Assembly (NCBI GenBank): GCA_945882615.1
Contig: CAMCWK010000006.1
Location: forward strand, 62,001-126,000
DNA from: Rhizobium sp. Q54
Lineage (GTDB): Bacteria; Pseudomonadota; Alphaproteobacteria; Micropepsales; Micropepsaceae
DNA length: 64,000 nucleotides
Direction: 5' to 3'
Below the pieces are notes generated by a model, which was not told where the DNA came from, did no database searches, and saw nothing but the letters and a program-made list of their open reading frames with translations. Shown here piece by piece: positions 8,576 to 18,468 of the stretch. The translations under genes and the position numbers were made by a program. The number at the start of each line of letters is the position of its first letter. The first letter of the stretch is position 1.

Positions 8576-9828
8576 AGCGTCGGCTGTTCTGGAAAATTCT
8601 GATCGGATTCTGGCTAACCTTCTTTTGCATCGTTCTTGGCACTTGGCTGCTGTTCATGGTGTTGAGATCGGGACCGTCCGACTATGCACGGGGTATGGCG
8701 CGCATGTCGGTCGCGGCAGCCAGCGCCGTGGTCCGCGACGGCGGCAGGCAAGCCTATGACGCGGAGATCGGCAGTTGGTCGCCAGAGCAACGGCGACAGA
8801 TCGAGTTGAGCCCCGCGGCAGCGCCGAGCGATGATGCAAGGCCGGTCCTCGCACAGAGTATCGCCCGTTCGCCAGATGGTGAGGTCTGGCGCATTACTTT
8901 CTATCGCCAACCTTTCACCATGCGGGGGATTCCGCGCGAAGTATTGCTGCTTGGTGGGGCGGGCGGGCTGTTGTTCAGCGCAATACTGGCCTGGTATCTC
9001 ACCCAACCGGTCCGGCGCATGCGCTCTGGATTCCGTCGCCTGGCGCAAGGGGACTTCACGACCAGGCTTGGGCCCTCCATGGGACGGCGCCGCGATGAGA
9101 TTGCTGATCTTGCGCACGATTTCGACCAGATGGCGGCCCAGCTCAGTGAGCTGGTAGCTGCGCGCGATCGCTTGTTGGCCGATGTCTCGCATGAATTGCG
9201 CACACCGTTGGCGCGGCTCAATCTCGCCATCGGCCTGACGCGGCAGGATCCCGCCAAGTTGGACGCGTCGCTCGACCGCATTGGCAAGGAAGCAGCCAAG
9301 CTGGACGAAATGGTTGGCGAACTTTTAACACTCAGCAAGCTGGAAAGCGGCATGGGGCAGAGTGAAGACTATTTCGATTTTGCAGAGATCGTCAGGGGTG
9401 TGGTCCAGGATGCGGGCTATGAGGCGTCTGCCAAACAGGTGGATGTTTCCCTGGACACCGGCGTGAAGGGCTGTGAGTGGCTTGCCAAGGGTAACGGCAA
9501 GCTGGTCAGTCGTGCCGTAGAGAATATCGTGCGCAACGCCGTGCGCTACTCCCCGCAAGGCGCGCGCGTGGATATCACACTGCGCCATAATGGGGATTTC
9601 TACCGCCTGACCATCGCCGACAAGGGGCCGGGCGTTCCCAGCGAAGAAATTGGATTGCTTTTCAAGCCGTTTGGCCATTCGGCCGACGGTTTCGGCTTTG
9701 GCCTGGGTTTGGCGATCGCGCAACGGGCGATTGCCGTCAATGGCGGCGCCATTGTGGCCCGCAATCGTGAGACCGGCGGACTCGAAATGACCGTAACCGT
9801 TCCCGCCGCGCCTCTCGATTTGGTTTGA
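8572..9828 (+). CDS. CpxA-like sensor histidine kinase
   Basis: ATGA overlap with RR; TM-HAMP-HisKA ([13 protein letters not shown])-HATPase; start trimmed to 8572. Confidence 0.92.
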   Translation: MKRRLFWKILIGFWLTFFCIVLGTWLLFMVLRSGPSDYARGMARMSVAAASAVVRDGGRQAYDAEIGSWSPEQRRQIELSPAAAPSDDARPVLAQSIARSPDGEVWRITFYRQPFTMRGIPREVLLLGGAGGLLFSAILAWYLTQPVRRMRSGFRRLAQGDFTTRLGPSMGRRRDEIADLAHDFDQMAAQLSELVAARDRLLADVSHELRTPLARLNLAIGLTRQDPAKLDASLDRIGKEAAKLDEMVGELLTLSKLESGMGQSEDYFDFAEIVRGVVQDAGYEASAKQVDVSLDTGVKGCEWLAKGNGKLVSRAVENIVRNAVRYSPQGARVDITLRHNGDFYRLTIADKGPGVPSEEIGLLFKPFGHSADGFGFGLGLAIAQRAIAVNGGAIVARNRETGGLEMTVTVPAAPLDLV

Positions 9829-9908
9829 CGGTCGCAAGCCGCAAACCCATACATCACACGTGATCCGTCGGTCTCATTGCAAACGCACGGACATCGTTGC
9901 TCGACGGA

Positions 9909-11189
9909 TCAAGCGCTTTGGCCCCGCGCACGGTCTATCCAGCGCATCGCAGGCGTGGCGCTCATGCCATGAACCACGACGGAGATGAGCACCACCAGCC
10001 CGGTGATCGCCCACAGCCGCTCACTTGACCCGAACTGACCGTGATTGACGCCGTAGGCGATGTAATAAAACGACCCGATACCGCGAATGCCAAAGAAGGC
10101 GATGACGCCGCGCGCCTTGGCGGGGTGCCCCGATCCCAGAAGCGATACCCATCCCGCCAGCGGCCGGATCAGGAAAATAATGGCAAGGGCTGCGAGAACA
10201 TCGGCCCCTGTCACATTGGCGAACAGTCCTGTCGCAATCGCCCCGCCGAACAGTACCAGGACGAGCATCATCAGCAGACGTTCGATCTGTTCGGAGAAGT
10301 CGTGCAGGGCTTCGTGATATTCGTGATTCCGCTCGGCATTGCGCAGCACGAGAGCGGCGACAAACACGGCGAGAAAGCCATAGCCTTGGCAAATTTCCGC
10401 AACCGCGTAGGCCACAAAGGTTGCGCCAATGGCAACCAGCCCATCGCGTGTCCCCGACAGTTCCGCGCCCGACCTGCCAAAGGTGAGCCAGCCCAGACCC
10501 CGTCCGACAAGCCAGCCGATGCCGACACCGGCGCCCACCCGCCATACGACGTCAGACAACACCCATTCGCCGAGCATGGGAAGATCCGGCCAGGCGCCCG
10601 ACGCTGCCGCGGCCACGCTGAAAACAAGCGCCAGATGCACAAAGGGAAATGCGAGCCCGTCATTGAGCCCGGCTTCCGATGTCAGCCCAAGCCTGACTTC
10701 ATCCTCCCTGCCGGAGCGGGGTTTTCCGACTTGCACCTCGGACGCCAACACCGGATCGGTCGGCGCCAGCGCCGCCCCCAGCAGCAACGCCATCGCCCAT
10801 GGCAGCCCAAGCGCATAAAAGGCCAAAAGAGTGACCGCGAGAATTGTAATGGGCATCGCGATGCCGAGCAGCCGCCAGGTCGTGGCCCAGGACCGCAGGC
10901 CAATCTTGCGATCGATTTTCAGGCCGGCGCCCATCAGCGAGATAATGACGACCGCCTCGCAGAGCTTTTCCACGATGGTGTCATAGGTGCGCGGATTGGG
11001 ATCAAACGCCAGCCAGCCGAGGCCAAAAAGGCCTGCTCCGAGTCCCACGCAAGCCATCGACAGGGAAAAGGGCAACGCCTTCAGCGCGAATGGAAGCCAC
11101 GCCACCAAAAGCACGATGACGCCCAGTCCCAGCAGAAATGCGATGTAGGGGTCAATCACGTGGAACTCCCGGGCGCCCGGCCAACGCAT
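9909..11189 (-). CDS. Cation/proton antiporter (CPA/NhaP-like)
   Basis: Multi-TM; GAALAPTDPVLASEVQVG and SEAGLNDGLAFPFV motifs; a later GTG start is possible. Confidence 0.85.
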   Translation of the reverse strand: MRWPGAREFHVIDPYIAFLLGLGVIVLLVAWLPFALKALPFSLSMACVGLGAGLFGLGWLAFDPNPRTYDTIVEKLCEAVVIISLMGAGLKIDRKIGLRSWATTWRLLGIAMPITILAVTLLAFYALGLPWAMALLLGAALAPTDPVLASEVQVGKPRSGREDEVRLGLTSEAGLNDGLAFPFVHLALVFSVAAAASGAWPDLPMLGEWVLSDVVWRVGAGVGIGWLVGRGLGWLTFGRSGAELSGTRDGLVAIGATFVAYAVAEICQGYGFLAVFVAALVLRNAERNHEYHEALHDFSEQIERLLMMLVLVLFGGAIATGLFANVTGADVLAALAIIFLIRPLAGWVSLLGSGHPAKARGVIAFFGIRGIGSFYYIAYGVNHGQFGSSERLWAITGLVVLISVVVHGMSATPAMRWIDRARGQSA

Positions 11190-11296
11190 ACGTCAACCCA
11201 GCGGAGCGACCTTGGGGACTGCGAGCCGACATTGCAACATGGGCGCGCGGCGTTACATAGGAAAGCGCGACGAAGGGGATCGCTGAGGGCAGAAAT

Positions 11297-11533
11297 TCAG
11301 CGGTGCGGACACCCAGCCCAACAACAGGGGCGGCGCATGCCTTTGCGCATCTTGTCGAGGCCAACCGCCAGGCGACGCAGTCTGGTTTCATCCTTTTTCG
11401 CGGATGTCACCCAGCAGATCCATTCATTGCGTGCCAGCGGCGTGATGTCCGCCCATATTTTCGCCACGACCGGATCTGACGCGACCGCTTTGCGAAAGTC
11501 GGTCGGCATTTTATGCATGGGACGATGATCCAT
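11297..11533 (-). CDS. Short YdeI/OmpD-associated (OmdA)-like protein
   Basis: NEWICWVTSAKKDETRLRRLAVGLDKMRKG resembles the C-terminal part of the YdeI family. Confidence 0.6.
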   Translation of the reverse strand: MDHRPMHKMPTDFRKAVASDPVVAKIWADITPLARNEWICWVTSAKKDETRLRRLAVGLDKMRKGMRRPCCWAGCPHR

Positions 11534-11570
11534 ATCGGCGCAAAGCGGTGATTGTCCCCTTCGTCACACG

Positions 11571-13487
11571 TCAGGCGGATTTCGCCGCCTGACGGTTGTT
11601 CCACAGAAAGCCGATAATCAGCAGAACCGCCATCAGGAGCTGGGCGATCACGCCTTCCTGGGTGGGATATACCCCCAGCAGCTCGGAGCGCGGGAAGCCG
11701 GCGAGCGGATTGATGGCGATATACCCCGCCTCCTGCAGGGCGGAGGTGCCCTTGCCAATCAGCACCACGGCGAGGCCCGCGATCAGCCAGCTGCTGTACC
11801 GGAAGAATTGTCCGATCGGCAGGCGGCGGCTGAAGGTCATCATCGCCACCGCGACAACCGACAGCACCACGATGGCAGCCAGGGCGCCGGCCAACATCGC
11901 CCCGCCATTGCCCTGGGCCCAGATCGCCGCATAGAACAGGATGGTTTCGAACACTTCGCGGTAGACCACCACAAAGGCCAGCGCGAAGAGAAACCAGGCG
12001 GACCGCTTGTTCAGCGCCGCGCCCATCTTTTCGCGGATATAGCGAGCCCACGCATTGGCGTGGCTTTTGCCGTGCATCCAGATGCCGACCCACAGCAGAA
12101 CGGCGGCGGCCAATAGCGAGCCGAAACCTTCGGTGAGTTCGCGGCTGGCGCCCGAAATGGTGATCATCCAGGTCGCCACCACCCAGGTCACCGCGCCCGC
12201 CACCAGCGCCGCGGCCCAGCCGCCATGGACGTAAGGCAGCACGTCGCGGCGATCGGCCTTGTTCAGGAAGGCGATCATGGCAATGACGATTAGCAGAGCT
12301 TCCAGGCCTTCGCGCACCAGAATCGTGAAGGCGGCCAGGAAGCTGGCCATGCTGGACGCCTCGCTGGAACCCAGGACCTTTTCGGCCTCGGCGAACAGAC
12401 CATCGAGCACGGCGACCTGCCCGCGCACCGTTTCGACAGGTGCGCCATTGGCAATGCCGGCGCGCACGGCGATCATCGCGGTTTCGATGCGCAGCATCAG
12501 CGCATGGTCTCGCGCCGCCAGAACCGCTTCGACCGGCTCGAAACCATCGAGATAGGCCGACAAGGCCAGATCGGTGGCGGCACGGCTGTCCTTTTGCTCA
12601 TAAGCGGCCAGCGCTTCGTTGAGCTTGCCGCGTGCAAAGGTCAACGCGCCGCTGGTCTGCTCGGCCGCGACCGCTTCGGGATGGCGGCGCAGATAGGCGG
12701 TGATCGCCTTGGCCTTGTCGTCGCCAAGCTGTGCCGCCAGCGCGGCGGGCGTGGCGCCCACCAGCCGGTCCATGTTGAAGCTGGAGCGCAGCTTGGCGTC
12801 TTCCTTCCAGATGCGCTCGCCATCGGCCGTGTTAGTGAAGGCCAGCGTGCCGGAATAGAAAGCCACCGCCCAGCGGTCTTCCGGTGAAAGTTCGGCGAAG
12901 CTGCGCATGCTGGTGCCGTCCAGCCCCTGCTCGATCACCTGGAACAGCGCGAACACGCTGCGTTCGCTGGCGCGGGCCGCATCGGTGAATTCGATCGGCG
13001 GCGGATCGAGACCCACCGAGTCCGGGCCTTTGCCGTCGCCATTGGCGCCATGGCAGGCGGCGCATTGTTCCGCGTAGATCTTTTCGCCGCGCGCCAGGTC
13101 GGGCGTGGCGCTGGGCGCCAGCGGCACCGGATAGGCCTTGATCAGGTCTGCGGCCACGGCGCGCGCCGCCACCGCGATGGTTTCGGGCGGCTGCTTGCCG
13201 GCGATCAGTTTTTCCAGCGCCACCGCCTTTTGCTGCAGATCCTGCCGGGCGCCGGTGACGGGAAGCTGGGTGATGCGTTCGCGGGCCGACTTCGAGAACT
13301 CGACCATCTCGACATATTCCGCGTCATTGATGACTTTGCCGTCCCGCACGGCTTCGCGATAGTCGACCGCGATGTAATCCAGCAGCCGCCATATCGTCTG
13401 GGCGGGCGCGGTCTGGGCGTGGGCACCGCCAAAGGGAGTGGCGCCCAGCAGCAGGACAGCAAGCAGCAGGACGGCGCGGGTCAGCAT
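11571..13487 (-). CDS. Cytochrome c-FTR1 iron permease fusion
   Basis: CAACHG heme site in N-terminal half; FTR1 REGLEALLIV and REVFETILF motifs in C-terminal half. Confidence 0.92.
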   Translation of the reverse strand: MLTRAVLLLAVLLLGATPFGGAHAQTAPAQTIWRLLDYIAVDYREAVRDGKVINDAEYVEMVEFSKSARERITQLPVTGARQDLQQKAVALEKLIAGKQPPETIAVAARAVAADLIKAYPVPLAPSATPDLARGEKIYAEQCAACHGANGDGKGPDSVGLDPPPIEFTDAARASERSVFALFQVIEQGLDGTSMRSFAELSPEDRWAVAFYSGTLAFTNTADGERIWKEDAKLRSSFNMDRLVGATPAALAAQLGDDKAKAITAYLRRHPEAVAAEQTSGALTFARGKLNEALAAYEQKDSRAATDLALSAYLDGFEPVEAVLAARDHALMLRIETAMIAVRAGIANGAPVETVRGQVAVLDGLFAEAEKVLGSSEASSMASFLAAFTILVREGLEALLIVIAMIAFLNKADRRDVLPYVHGGWAAALVAGAVTWVVATWMITISGASRELTEGFGSLLAAAVLLWVGIWMHGKSHANAWARYIREKMGAALNKRSAWFLFALAFVVVYREVFETILFYAAIWAQGNGGAMLAGALAAIVVLSVVAVAMMTFSRRLPIGQFFRYSSWLIAGLAVVLIGKGTSALQEAGYIAINPLAGFPRSELLGVYPTQEGVIAQLLMAVLLIIGFLWNNRQAAKSA

Positions 13488-13501
13488 TACCGGAACTTTC
13501 T

Positions 13502-13516
13502 TGAGAACGGTTCTCA
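13502..13516. promoter_or_regulatory. Perfect 7-1-7 Fur-like palindrome TGAGAAC-G-GTTCTCA
   Basis: 15-29 bp upstream of the FTR1 start codon. Confidence 0.6.
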
Positions 13517-13581
13517 GTATTAGCTATGGCCGTGCAGGATGTCGAGACCGCTTCCTGTCAGCCTGTTTTCAGGTCATTTCC

Positions 13582-13613
13582 AAAGAAAAAGGGCGGCCGA
13601 GAAGCCGCCCCTT
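13582..13613 (-). terminator. Rho-independent terminator of ftsZ/dcw
   Basis: Minus-strand GGGCGGC-TTCTCG-GCCGCCC followed by TTTTTCTTTG. Confidence 0.8.
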
Positions 13614-13703
13614 TGTCTTTATATATAGCTGGATCCCCTTCCCTCGGTGCGTCCATACGCTGTCGCTATGGACCACCTCGCCGGGGATGACACGCTTCGC
13701 GTG

Positions 13704-15197
13704 TCAGTTCGACTGGCGGCGCAAAAAGGCCGGGATTTCGAACTGCTCGTCCCGCTTATGGTCGGGGAACAGGTCGTCGTCCTTGCCGCGCGGCGCTTCG
13801 GACTGCGGCATCGGGGTCGCGGTGGCGCGCGGCCCTTGCGGCGCGGGCGCCATGCGCGGTTCCGGGGCCGGTTCGGCGCGCAGATCGGCGGCCTTCTTGC
13901 GGCCGAAGAAGCCCCAGCCGCTTTTCTTTTCGGCCGGCGCCGCCATCGGCTGCTGTTCCAGCGGACGATAGCTTTCGGTGGCGGGATACTTGGCCGAGAT
14001 CGGCTCTGCCGTCACTTCCGGCGCATCGGACCCGCCCAGGATGTAATCCTCGGCCGGGCTCTTGTCGGCGCCGATTTCCTCGGCCAGCGCATTCATGGTG
14101 GCATGCACCGGATTGACCGCCGGCGCCGGGGCGGGCGCGTAAGTGGGCCGCTCGGCGACGCGGGCCGGCGATTTCAGGTTCAGGTGCGGATGCAGCGTGC
14201 GCACCTTTTCGGGGAGCGGCATGCGGACCTGGTCGGCATCGATGCCGGTGGCGACCACGCTGACGCGGATGCGGCCCTCCATCTCGTCCAGGATGGTGTT
14301 GCCGAAGATGATGTTGGCGTCGGGATCGACTTCCGAACGGATGCGGTTGGCGGCCTGCTCGACTTCGAACAGCATCAGGTCCGGACCGCCGGTGATGTTG
14401 ATCAAGACGCCCTTGGCGCCCTTCATGGTGACATCGTCCAGCAGCGGATTGGAGATCGCCATGTCGGCGGCCTTCTGGGCGCGGTCTTCGCCTTCGGCCT
14501 CGCCGGTGCCCATCATCGCCTTGCCCATCTCGCTGATCACCGACTTGATGTCGGCAAAATCGAGGTTGATCAGGCCGGGCATGACAATGAGATCGGTAAC
14601 GCCGCGCACGCCGGCATGCAGCACTTCATCGGCCATGGCGAAAGCCTGGGCCATGGTGGTGCGCTCATTGGCGACGCGGAACAGGTTCTGGTTGGGAATG
14701 ACGATCAGGGTATGGACGAACTGCTGCAGTTCCTGGATGCCGCGTTCGGCCACGCGCATGCGGCGGTCGCCTTCCAGGCTGAAGGGCTTGGTCACGACGC
14801 CGACGGTCAGGATGCCGGCTTCGCGCACCGCGCGGGCGATGACCGGGGCAGCACCGGTGCCGGTGCCGCCGCCCATGCCGGCGGCGATGAAGACCATGTG
14901 CGCGCCGGAAAGCTGTTCCATGATCTCGGTCATGGATTCTTCGGCGCCCGCGCGGCCGACTTCCGGCTGCGCGCCCGCGCCAAGACCTTCGGTGGTGCCG
15001 ACGCCGAGCTGGATGCGGCGGGTGGCCTTAGACTGGGCCAGGGCCTGGGCGTCGGTGTTGGCGACGACGAAGTCGACGCCTTCAAGGCCCGCCTCGATCA
15101 TGTTGTTGACGGCATTGCCGCCGGCGCCGCCGACGCCCAGCACCGTGATGCGGGGACGCAGTTCCTTGGTCTCAGGGGCCTTCAAATTGATCGCCAT
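13704..15197 (-). CDS. ftsZ: Cell division protein FtsZ
   Basis: [10 protein letters not shown] tubulin signature; C-terminal [11 protein letters not shown]. Confidence 0.98.
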   Translation of the reverse strand: MAINLKAPETKELRPRITVLGVGGAGGNAVNNMIEAGLEGVDFVVANTDAQALAQSKATRRIQLGVGTTEGLGAGAQPEVGRAGAEESMTEIMEQLSGAHMVFIAAGMGGGTGTGAAPVIARAVREAGILTVGVVTKPFSLEGDRRMRVAERGIQELQQFVHTLIVIPNQNLFRVANERTTMAQAFAMADEVLHAGVRGVTDLIVMPGLINLDFADIKSVISEMGKAMMGTGEAEGEDRAQKAADMAISNPLLDDVTMKGAKGVLINITGGPDLMLFEVEQAANRIRSEVDPDANIIFGNTILDEMEGRIRVSVVATGIDADQVRMPLPEKVRTLHPHLNLKSPARVAERPTYAPAPAPAVNPVHATMNALAEEIGADKSPAEDYILGGSDAPEVTAEPISAKYPATESYRPLEQQPMAAPAEKKSGWGFFGRKKAADLRAEPAPEPRMAPAPQGPRATATPMPQSEAPRGKDDDLFPDHKRDEQFEIPAFLRRQSN

Positions 15198-15288
15198 GTC
15201 AGATTCTCCTCATCAGGTTGGTTGCCCCGGCAATCGCCGACGCTTGTGAGATGTTCCGTTCACCTTGCGGCACGCCAGGATCCCCAAC

Positions 15289-15314
15289 TGATTCGCTGTT
15301 ATATTGTTGAATCA
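15289..15314. promoter_or_regulatory. Pair of GANTC (CcrM-type) sites upstream of ftsZ
   Basis: TGATTC-n14-GAATCA at 15289-15314, in the ftsA-ftsZ intergenic region. Confidence 0.45.
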
Positions 15315-16595
15315 TTAGAGCCACCGGCGGGTCAACCGGGTCAGCCAGCTTTCGCCGCTGACGCGGTCCGGACCGCCCATGGCGATGTCCGGATTCAGAA
15401 GCTCGGGCGGCAGGGTCGCGCCCGCCATCATCAGGCCGATGGCGGTGGCGTAATCGGGCCCCGCCGAGGCCGCCGCCAGGCCCGAAAAAGCTGCGGGGCG
15501 GCCGATACGCACCTGCTTGTTGAGGATGCGGGCGGCCAGTTCGCGGGTGCCCGCCAGCTGGCAGGCGCCGCCGGTCAGGACAGCGCGTCGGCCCGCCGCC
15601 ACGTCAAAGCCCGAGGCGCGCAGCCGGGTCTGGACCTCGCCGAAAATTTCTTCCAGGCGGGCCTGGATGATGCGGGTCAGCATGGAACGCGGCAGGCGCA
15701 GGGCGGAGTCGTCACCCTCCTCGCCCATCTGGGCGACAGAGACAACGTCGGAGCCGCCATCCATCTCGCCCATCGCCGCGCCATAGAGAGTCTTCACCCG
15801 TTCGGCGGCGCCCAGGGGGGCGGCCAACATGCGGGCGATGTCGCTGGTGACGGCAAAACCGCCCACCGGCACGACATCGGCATGGACCAGATGGCCTTCC
15901 AGGAAGACGGCGATGGAGGTAGTGCCGCCGCCCATGTCGATCACGGTGGCGCCGATCTGTTTTTCATCCTCAGTCAAAGTGGAAATGCCTGAGGCATAAG
16001 CGCCGAACTGGGTGCCGATGACATTGAGATGGCAACGTTCGACCGCCAGCTTGAGGTTCTGCAAGGGCGATGGCTTGACCGCCACGGCATGCATGGCGAC
16101 GCCGATGCGCTGGCAGAACATGCCGGACGGGTTCTTCACCCCGCGCGCCTCGTCCACCACATAGGCGGTGGGGGCGCTCTGGATCACTTCATGGCCTTCC
16201 AGCTTGGCGCGGGCGCGGCCGTCATTGAGCAGCACTCGCAGGTGATCATCGGAGACCAGCGCGCCGTCCAGCGACATCACCGCCCGGCTGGTCACCGAGA
16301 CCGGCTGGCCGCAATTGACGCTGATCAGGACATTCTGGATGCGGGCATCGGCCATGTTCTCGGCCGCCGCGACGCAATCGCGGATGGATTCCTCGGCCTG
16401 GTCCAGGCTGGTGATGGTGCCAGCCTTGAGGCCGGAGGATTCGCGCAAACTGCTGCCCAACACCTTCAGCGAGCCCGCCTCGGCCTGGCCGATGACGCAG
16501 ACGATCTTGGAGGTGCCGACATCCAGCGCCGAAACAAGTCCGGGTCGGTAAGCGGGGATTTCGTTGTTCACGCGCAGGCGCAGGGTCTGGTTCAT
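15315..16595 (-). CDS. ftsA: Cell division protein FtsA
   Basis: SALDVGTSKIVCVIG; DMGGGTTSIAVF; start trimmed to MNQTLRLR. Confidence 0.96.
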   Translation of the reverse strand: MNQTLRLRVNNEIPAYRPGLVSALDVGTSKIVCVIGQAEAGSLKVLGSSLRESSGLKAGTITSLDQAEESIRDCVAAAENMADARIQNVLISVNCGQPVSVTSRAVMSLDGALVSDDHLRVLLNDGRARAKLEGHEVIQSAPTAYVVDEARGVKNPSGMFCQRIGVAMHAVAVKPSPLQNLKLAVERCHLNVIGTQFGAYASGISTLTEDEKQIGATVIDMGGGTTSIAVFLEGHLVHADVVPVGGFAVTSDIARMLAAPLGAAERVKTLYGAAMGEMDGGSDVVSVAQMGEEGDDSALRLPRSMLTRIIQARLEEIFGEVQTRLRASGFDVAAGRRAVLTGGACQLAGTRELAARILNKQVRIGRPAAFSGLAAASAGPDYATAIGLMMAGATLPPELLNPDIAMGGPDRVSGESWLTRLTRRWL

Positions 16596-17584
16596 GTCTC
16601 TTTGCCCCTTTGGACGTCTTTCTTTTCGCCGGTCTTCAACATGAAGAAGTAATGCGTCGGCGAACGCAGGTCGATTTCGGTGACATCGCGTTCCAGGATG
16701 CCATTGTCGATGATCAGATGTTCCAGCGCGGCGAGCTGCTTGTCCCAACCGGCTTCCGGCAGCTTGACGATGACACCGTCATCCAGGATCAGGTTCCAGC
16801 GGCGCGAGGAAACCCGCGCGAAGGCGGCGGTACGGACCGAGATGGCGCGATGGGATTTCACCGCATCCACAAGTTCGGCGGCGCTTTGCGGCGCGCCTTC
16901 ACCCACCAGCTTGGGAAGGCGGCTGAACTTTTCGAGATCGCGGGTGGTGATGACATTGCCGTTGCGCTCCACCAGCGCGATCGGGGCTTCACCGCTGGCG
17001 TTGGGCGGGGATTGCCACAGCGCGAAGGGGCGCTTTTCCACCAGGGTGACAAAGATGGCGTCGGGATAGCGGCGATGCACTTCGGCGGATGCGATCCAGT
17101 CCAGACGCGCCAGGCGGTTGCGCGCCCCGAACAGGTCGGCACTGAAGATGGACTGGCCGGGCTGCATCGCCAGCACTTCCAGGATCTGCTTGTAGGGCGT
17201 ACGCCGGTTGCCGGTAATGTGGATTTCGGAAATGCCGAAGCCGGCATGGGCCAGCGTCTGGTTGACGCCATTGTCGATGGCGCGAAAACCCCGGCCAATG
17301 ATGCCGCTGGCGAACAAAGCGGCGAGCAGCGCCAGCACCACCGACAGGCCGGTCATCGCCATCATCGGGCGGTCGGCGAAGAAGGCGAAGCGCGGCATCA
17401 AACGGGAGAAGAAGCCGGGGGATTTTTCGCGGCGCACCGAGCCGGGCTGGACCTTGGGCAGGTCGCGGCGCGCCTTATAATTAGAAGAGGGGGGCCGCAC
17501 ACCTTGCGCGCGGGCGGGCTTGCCACGGCTTTTGCGGTCCAGGGTTACCGATCGCATGACGCGTCCTCCACCATCCAGCGGCAC
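16592..17584 (-). CDS. ftsQ: Cell division protein FtsQ
   Basis: POTRA/FtsQ layout (ITGNRRTPYKQILEVLAMQPGQSIF); start could be 17557. Confidence 0.92.
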   Translation of the reverse strand: MPLDGGGRVMRSVTLDRKSRGKPARAQGVRPPSSNYKARRDLPKVQPGSVRREKSPGFFSRLMPRFAFFADRPMMAMTGLSVVLALLAALFASGIIGRGFRAIDNGVNQTLAHAGFGISEIHITGNRRTPYKQILEVLAMQPGQSIFSADLFGARNRLARLDWIASAEVHRRYPDAIFVTLVEKRPFALWQSPPNASGEAPIALVERNGNVITTRDLEKFSRLPKLVGEGAPQSAAELVDAVKSHRAISVRTAAFARVSSRRWNLILDDGVIVKLPEAGWDKQLAALEHLIIDNGILERDVTEIDLRSPTHYFFMLKTGEKKDVQRGKET

Positions 17585-18468
17585 AATTTTGCGTAAGACA
17601 TGCCGACATAGGCGGCCTGTTCGGGCACCAGCGAGGTCGGCGTCATGCCCGGCTGGGTGTTGGTTTCCAGCAGGATCAGGCGTGGCTTGTTCGTGGTGTC
17701 GTCGTAACGGAAATCGGTGCGGCTGACGCCGCGGCAGCCCAGCGCCTTGTGGGCAATCACCGACATTTCCATGCAGTCCTTTGCGACGGAGTCGGGAACC
17801 TGTGCGGGCAGGACATGCTGGGAGCCGCCCGGTGCGTATTTGGCTTCGTAATCGTAGAATTCCAGATCCGTCATGATCTCGGTGACACAGAGCGGCTTTT
17901 CGCCCATCACGCTGACCGTGAGCTCGCGGCCCGGCACGAATTCCTCCACCATCATCTCGCTGGACAGGTTCCAGTCCTCCGCGCCCAAAGCGGCGGGGGG
18001 ACGGTTGTCGCCCTTCCTGATGATGAAAATGCCGACGCTGGAGCCTTCATTGACCGGCTTCACGACGTAAGGCGGCTCCATCATGTGGCGCGCGCCGGCT
18101 TCCTTGCGGTCACAGACGATGGACTTGACGACTGGGAGGCCGGCGGCGCGGTAGATGTCCTTGGTGCGTTCCTTGTGCATCGCCAGCGCCGAGGCCAGCA
18201 CGCCGGAGTGGGTGTAAGGCAGGCGCATCCATTCCAGAATGCCCTGCACCGTGCCGTCTTCGCCGAAGCGGCCATGCAGGGCGTTGAACACCGCATCGGG
18301 CCTGGCGGCGCGCAACTGCGACGTCAGATCGTCGGCGGGATCGATTTCGATTGCGTCGAAGCCTTCTTCCGTCAAGGCTTTCATCACGCCGCGCCCTGAC
18401 GAGAAGGAGACTTCGCGTTCAGCGGAGCGGCCCCCCATCAACACGGCAATGCGCTTGAAGGCGGTCAT
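17545..18468 (-). CDS. ddl: D-alanine-D-alanine ligase
   Basis: [42 protein letters not shown]. Confidence 0.96.
   Translation of the reverse strand: MTAFKRIAVLMGGRSAEREVSFSSGRGVMKALTEEGFDAIEIDPADDLTSQLRAARPDAVFNALHGRFGEDGTVQGILEWMRLPYTHSGVLASALAMHKERTKDIYRAAGLPVVKSIVCDRKEAGARHMMEPPYVVKPVNEGSSVGIFIIRKGDNRPPAALGAEDWNLSSEMMVEEFVPGRELTVSVMGEKPLCVTEIMTDLEFYDYEAKYAPGGSQHVLPAQVPDSVAKDCMEMSVIAHKALGCRGVSRTDFRYDDTTNKPRLILLETNTQPGMTPTSLVPEQAAYVGMSYAKLCRWMVEDASCDR

Noticed and set aside
10041-11528. 495-aa plus-strand ORF opposite the antiporter
   Set aside because: Gln/Arg/Pro-rich antisense frame without domains; the antiporter frame is clear
13647-15992. 781-aa plus-strand ORF across ftsZ/ftsA
   Set aside because: Antisense to two unmistakable division genes; low-complexity composition
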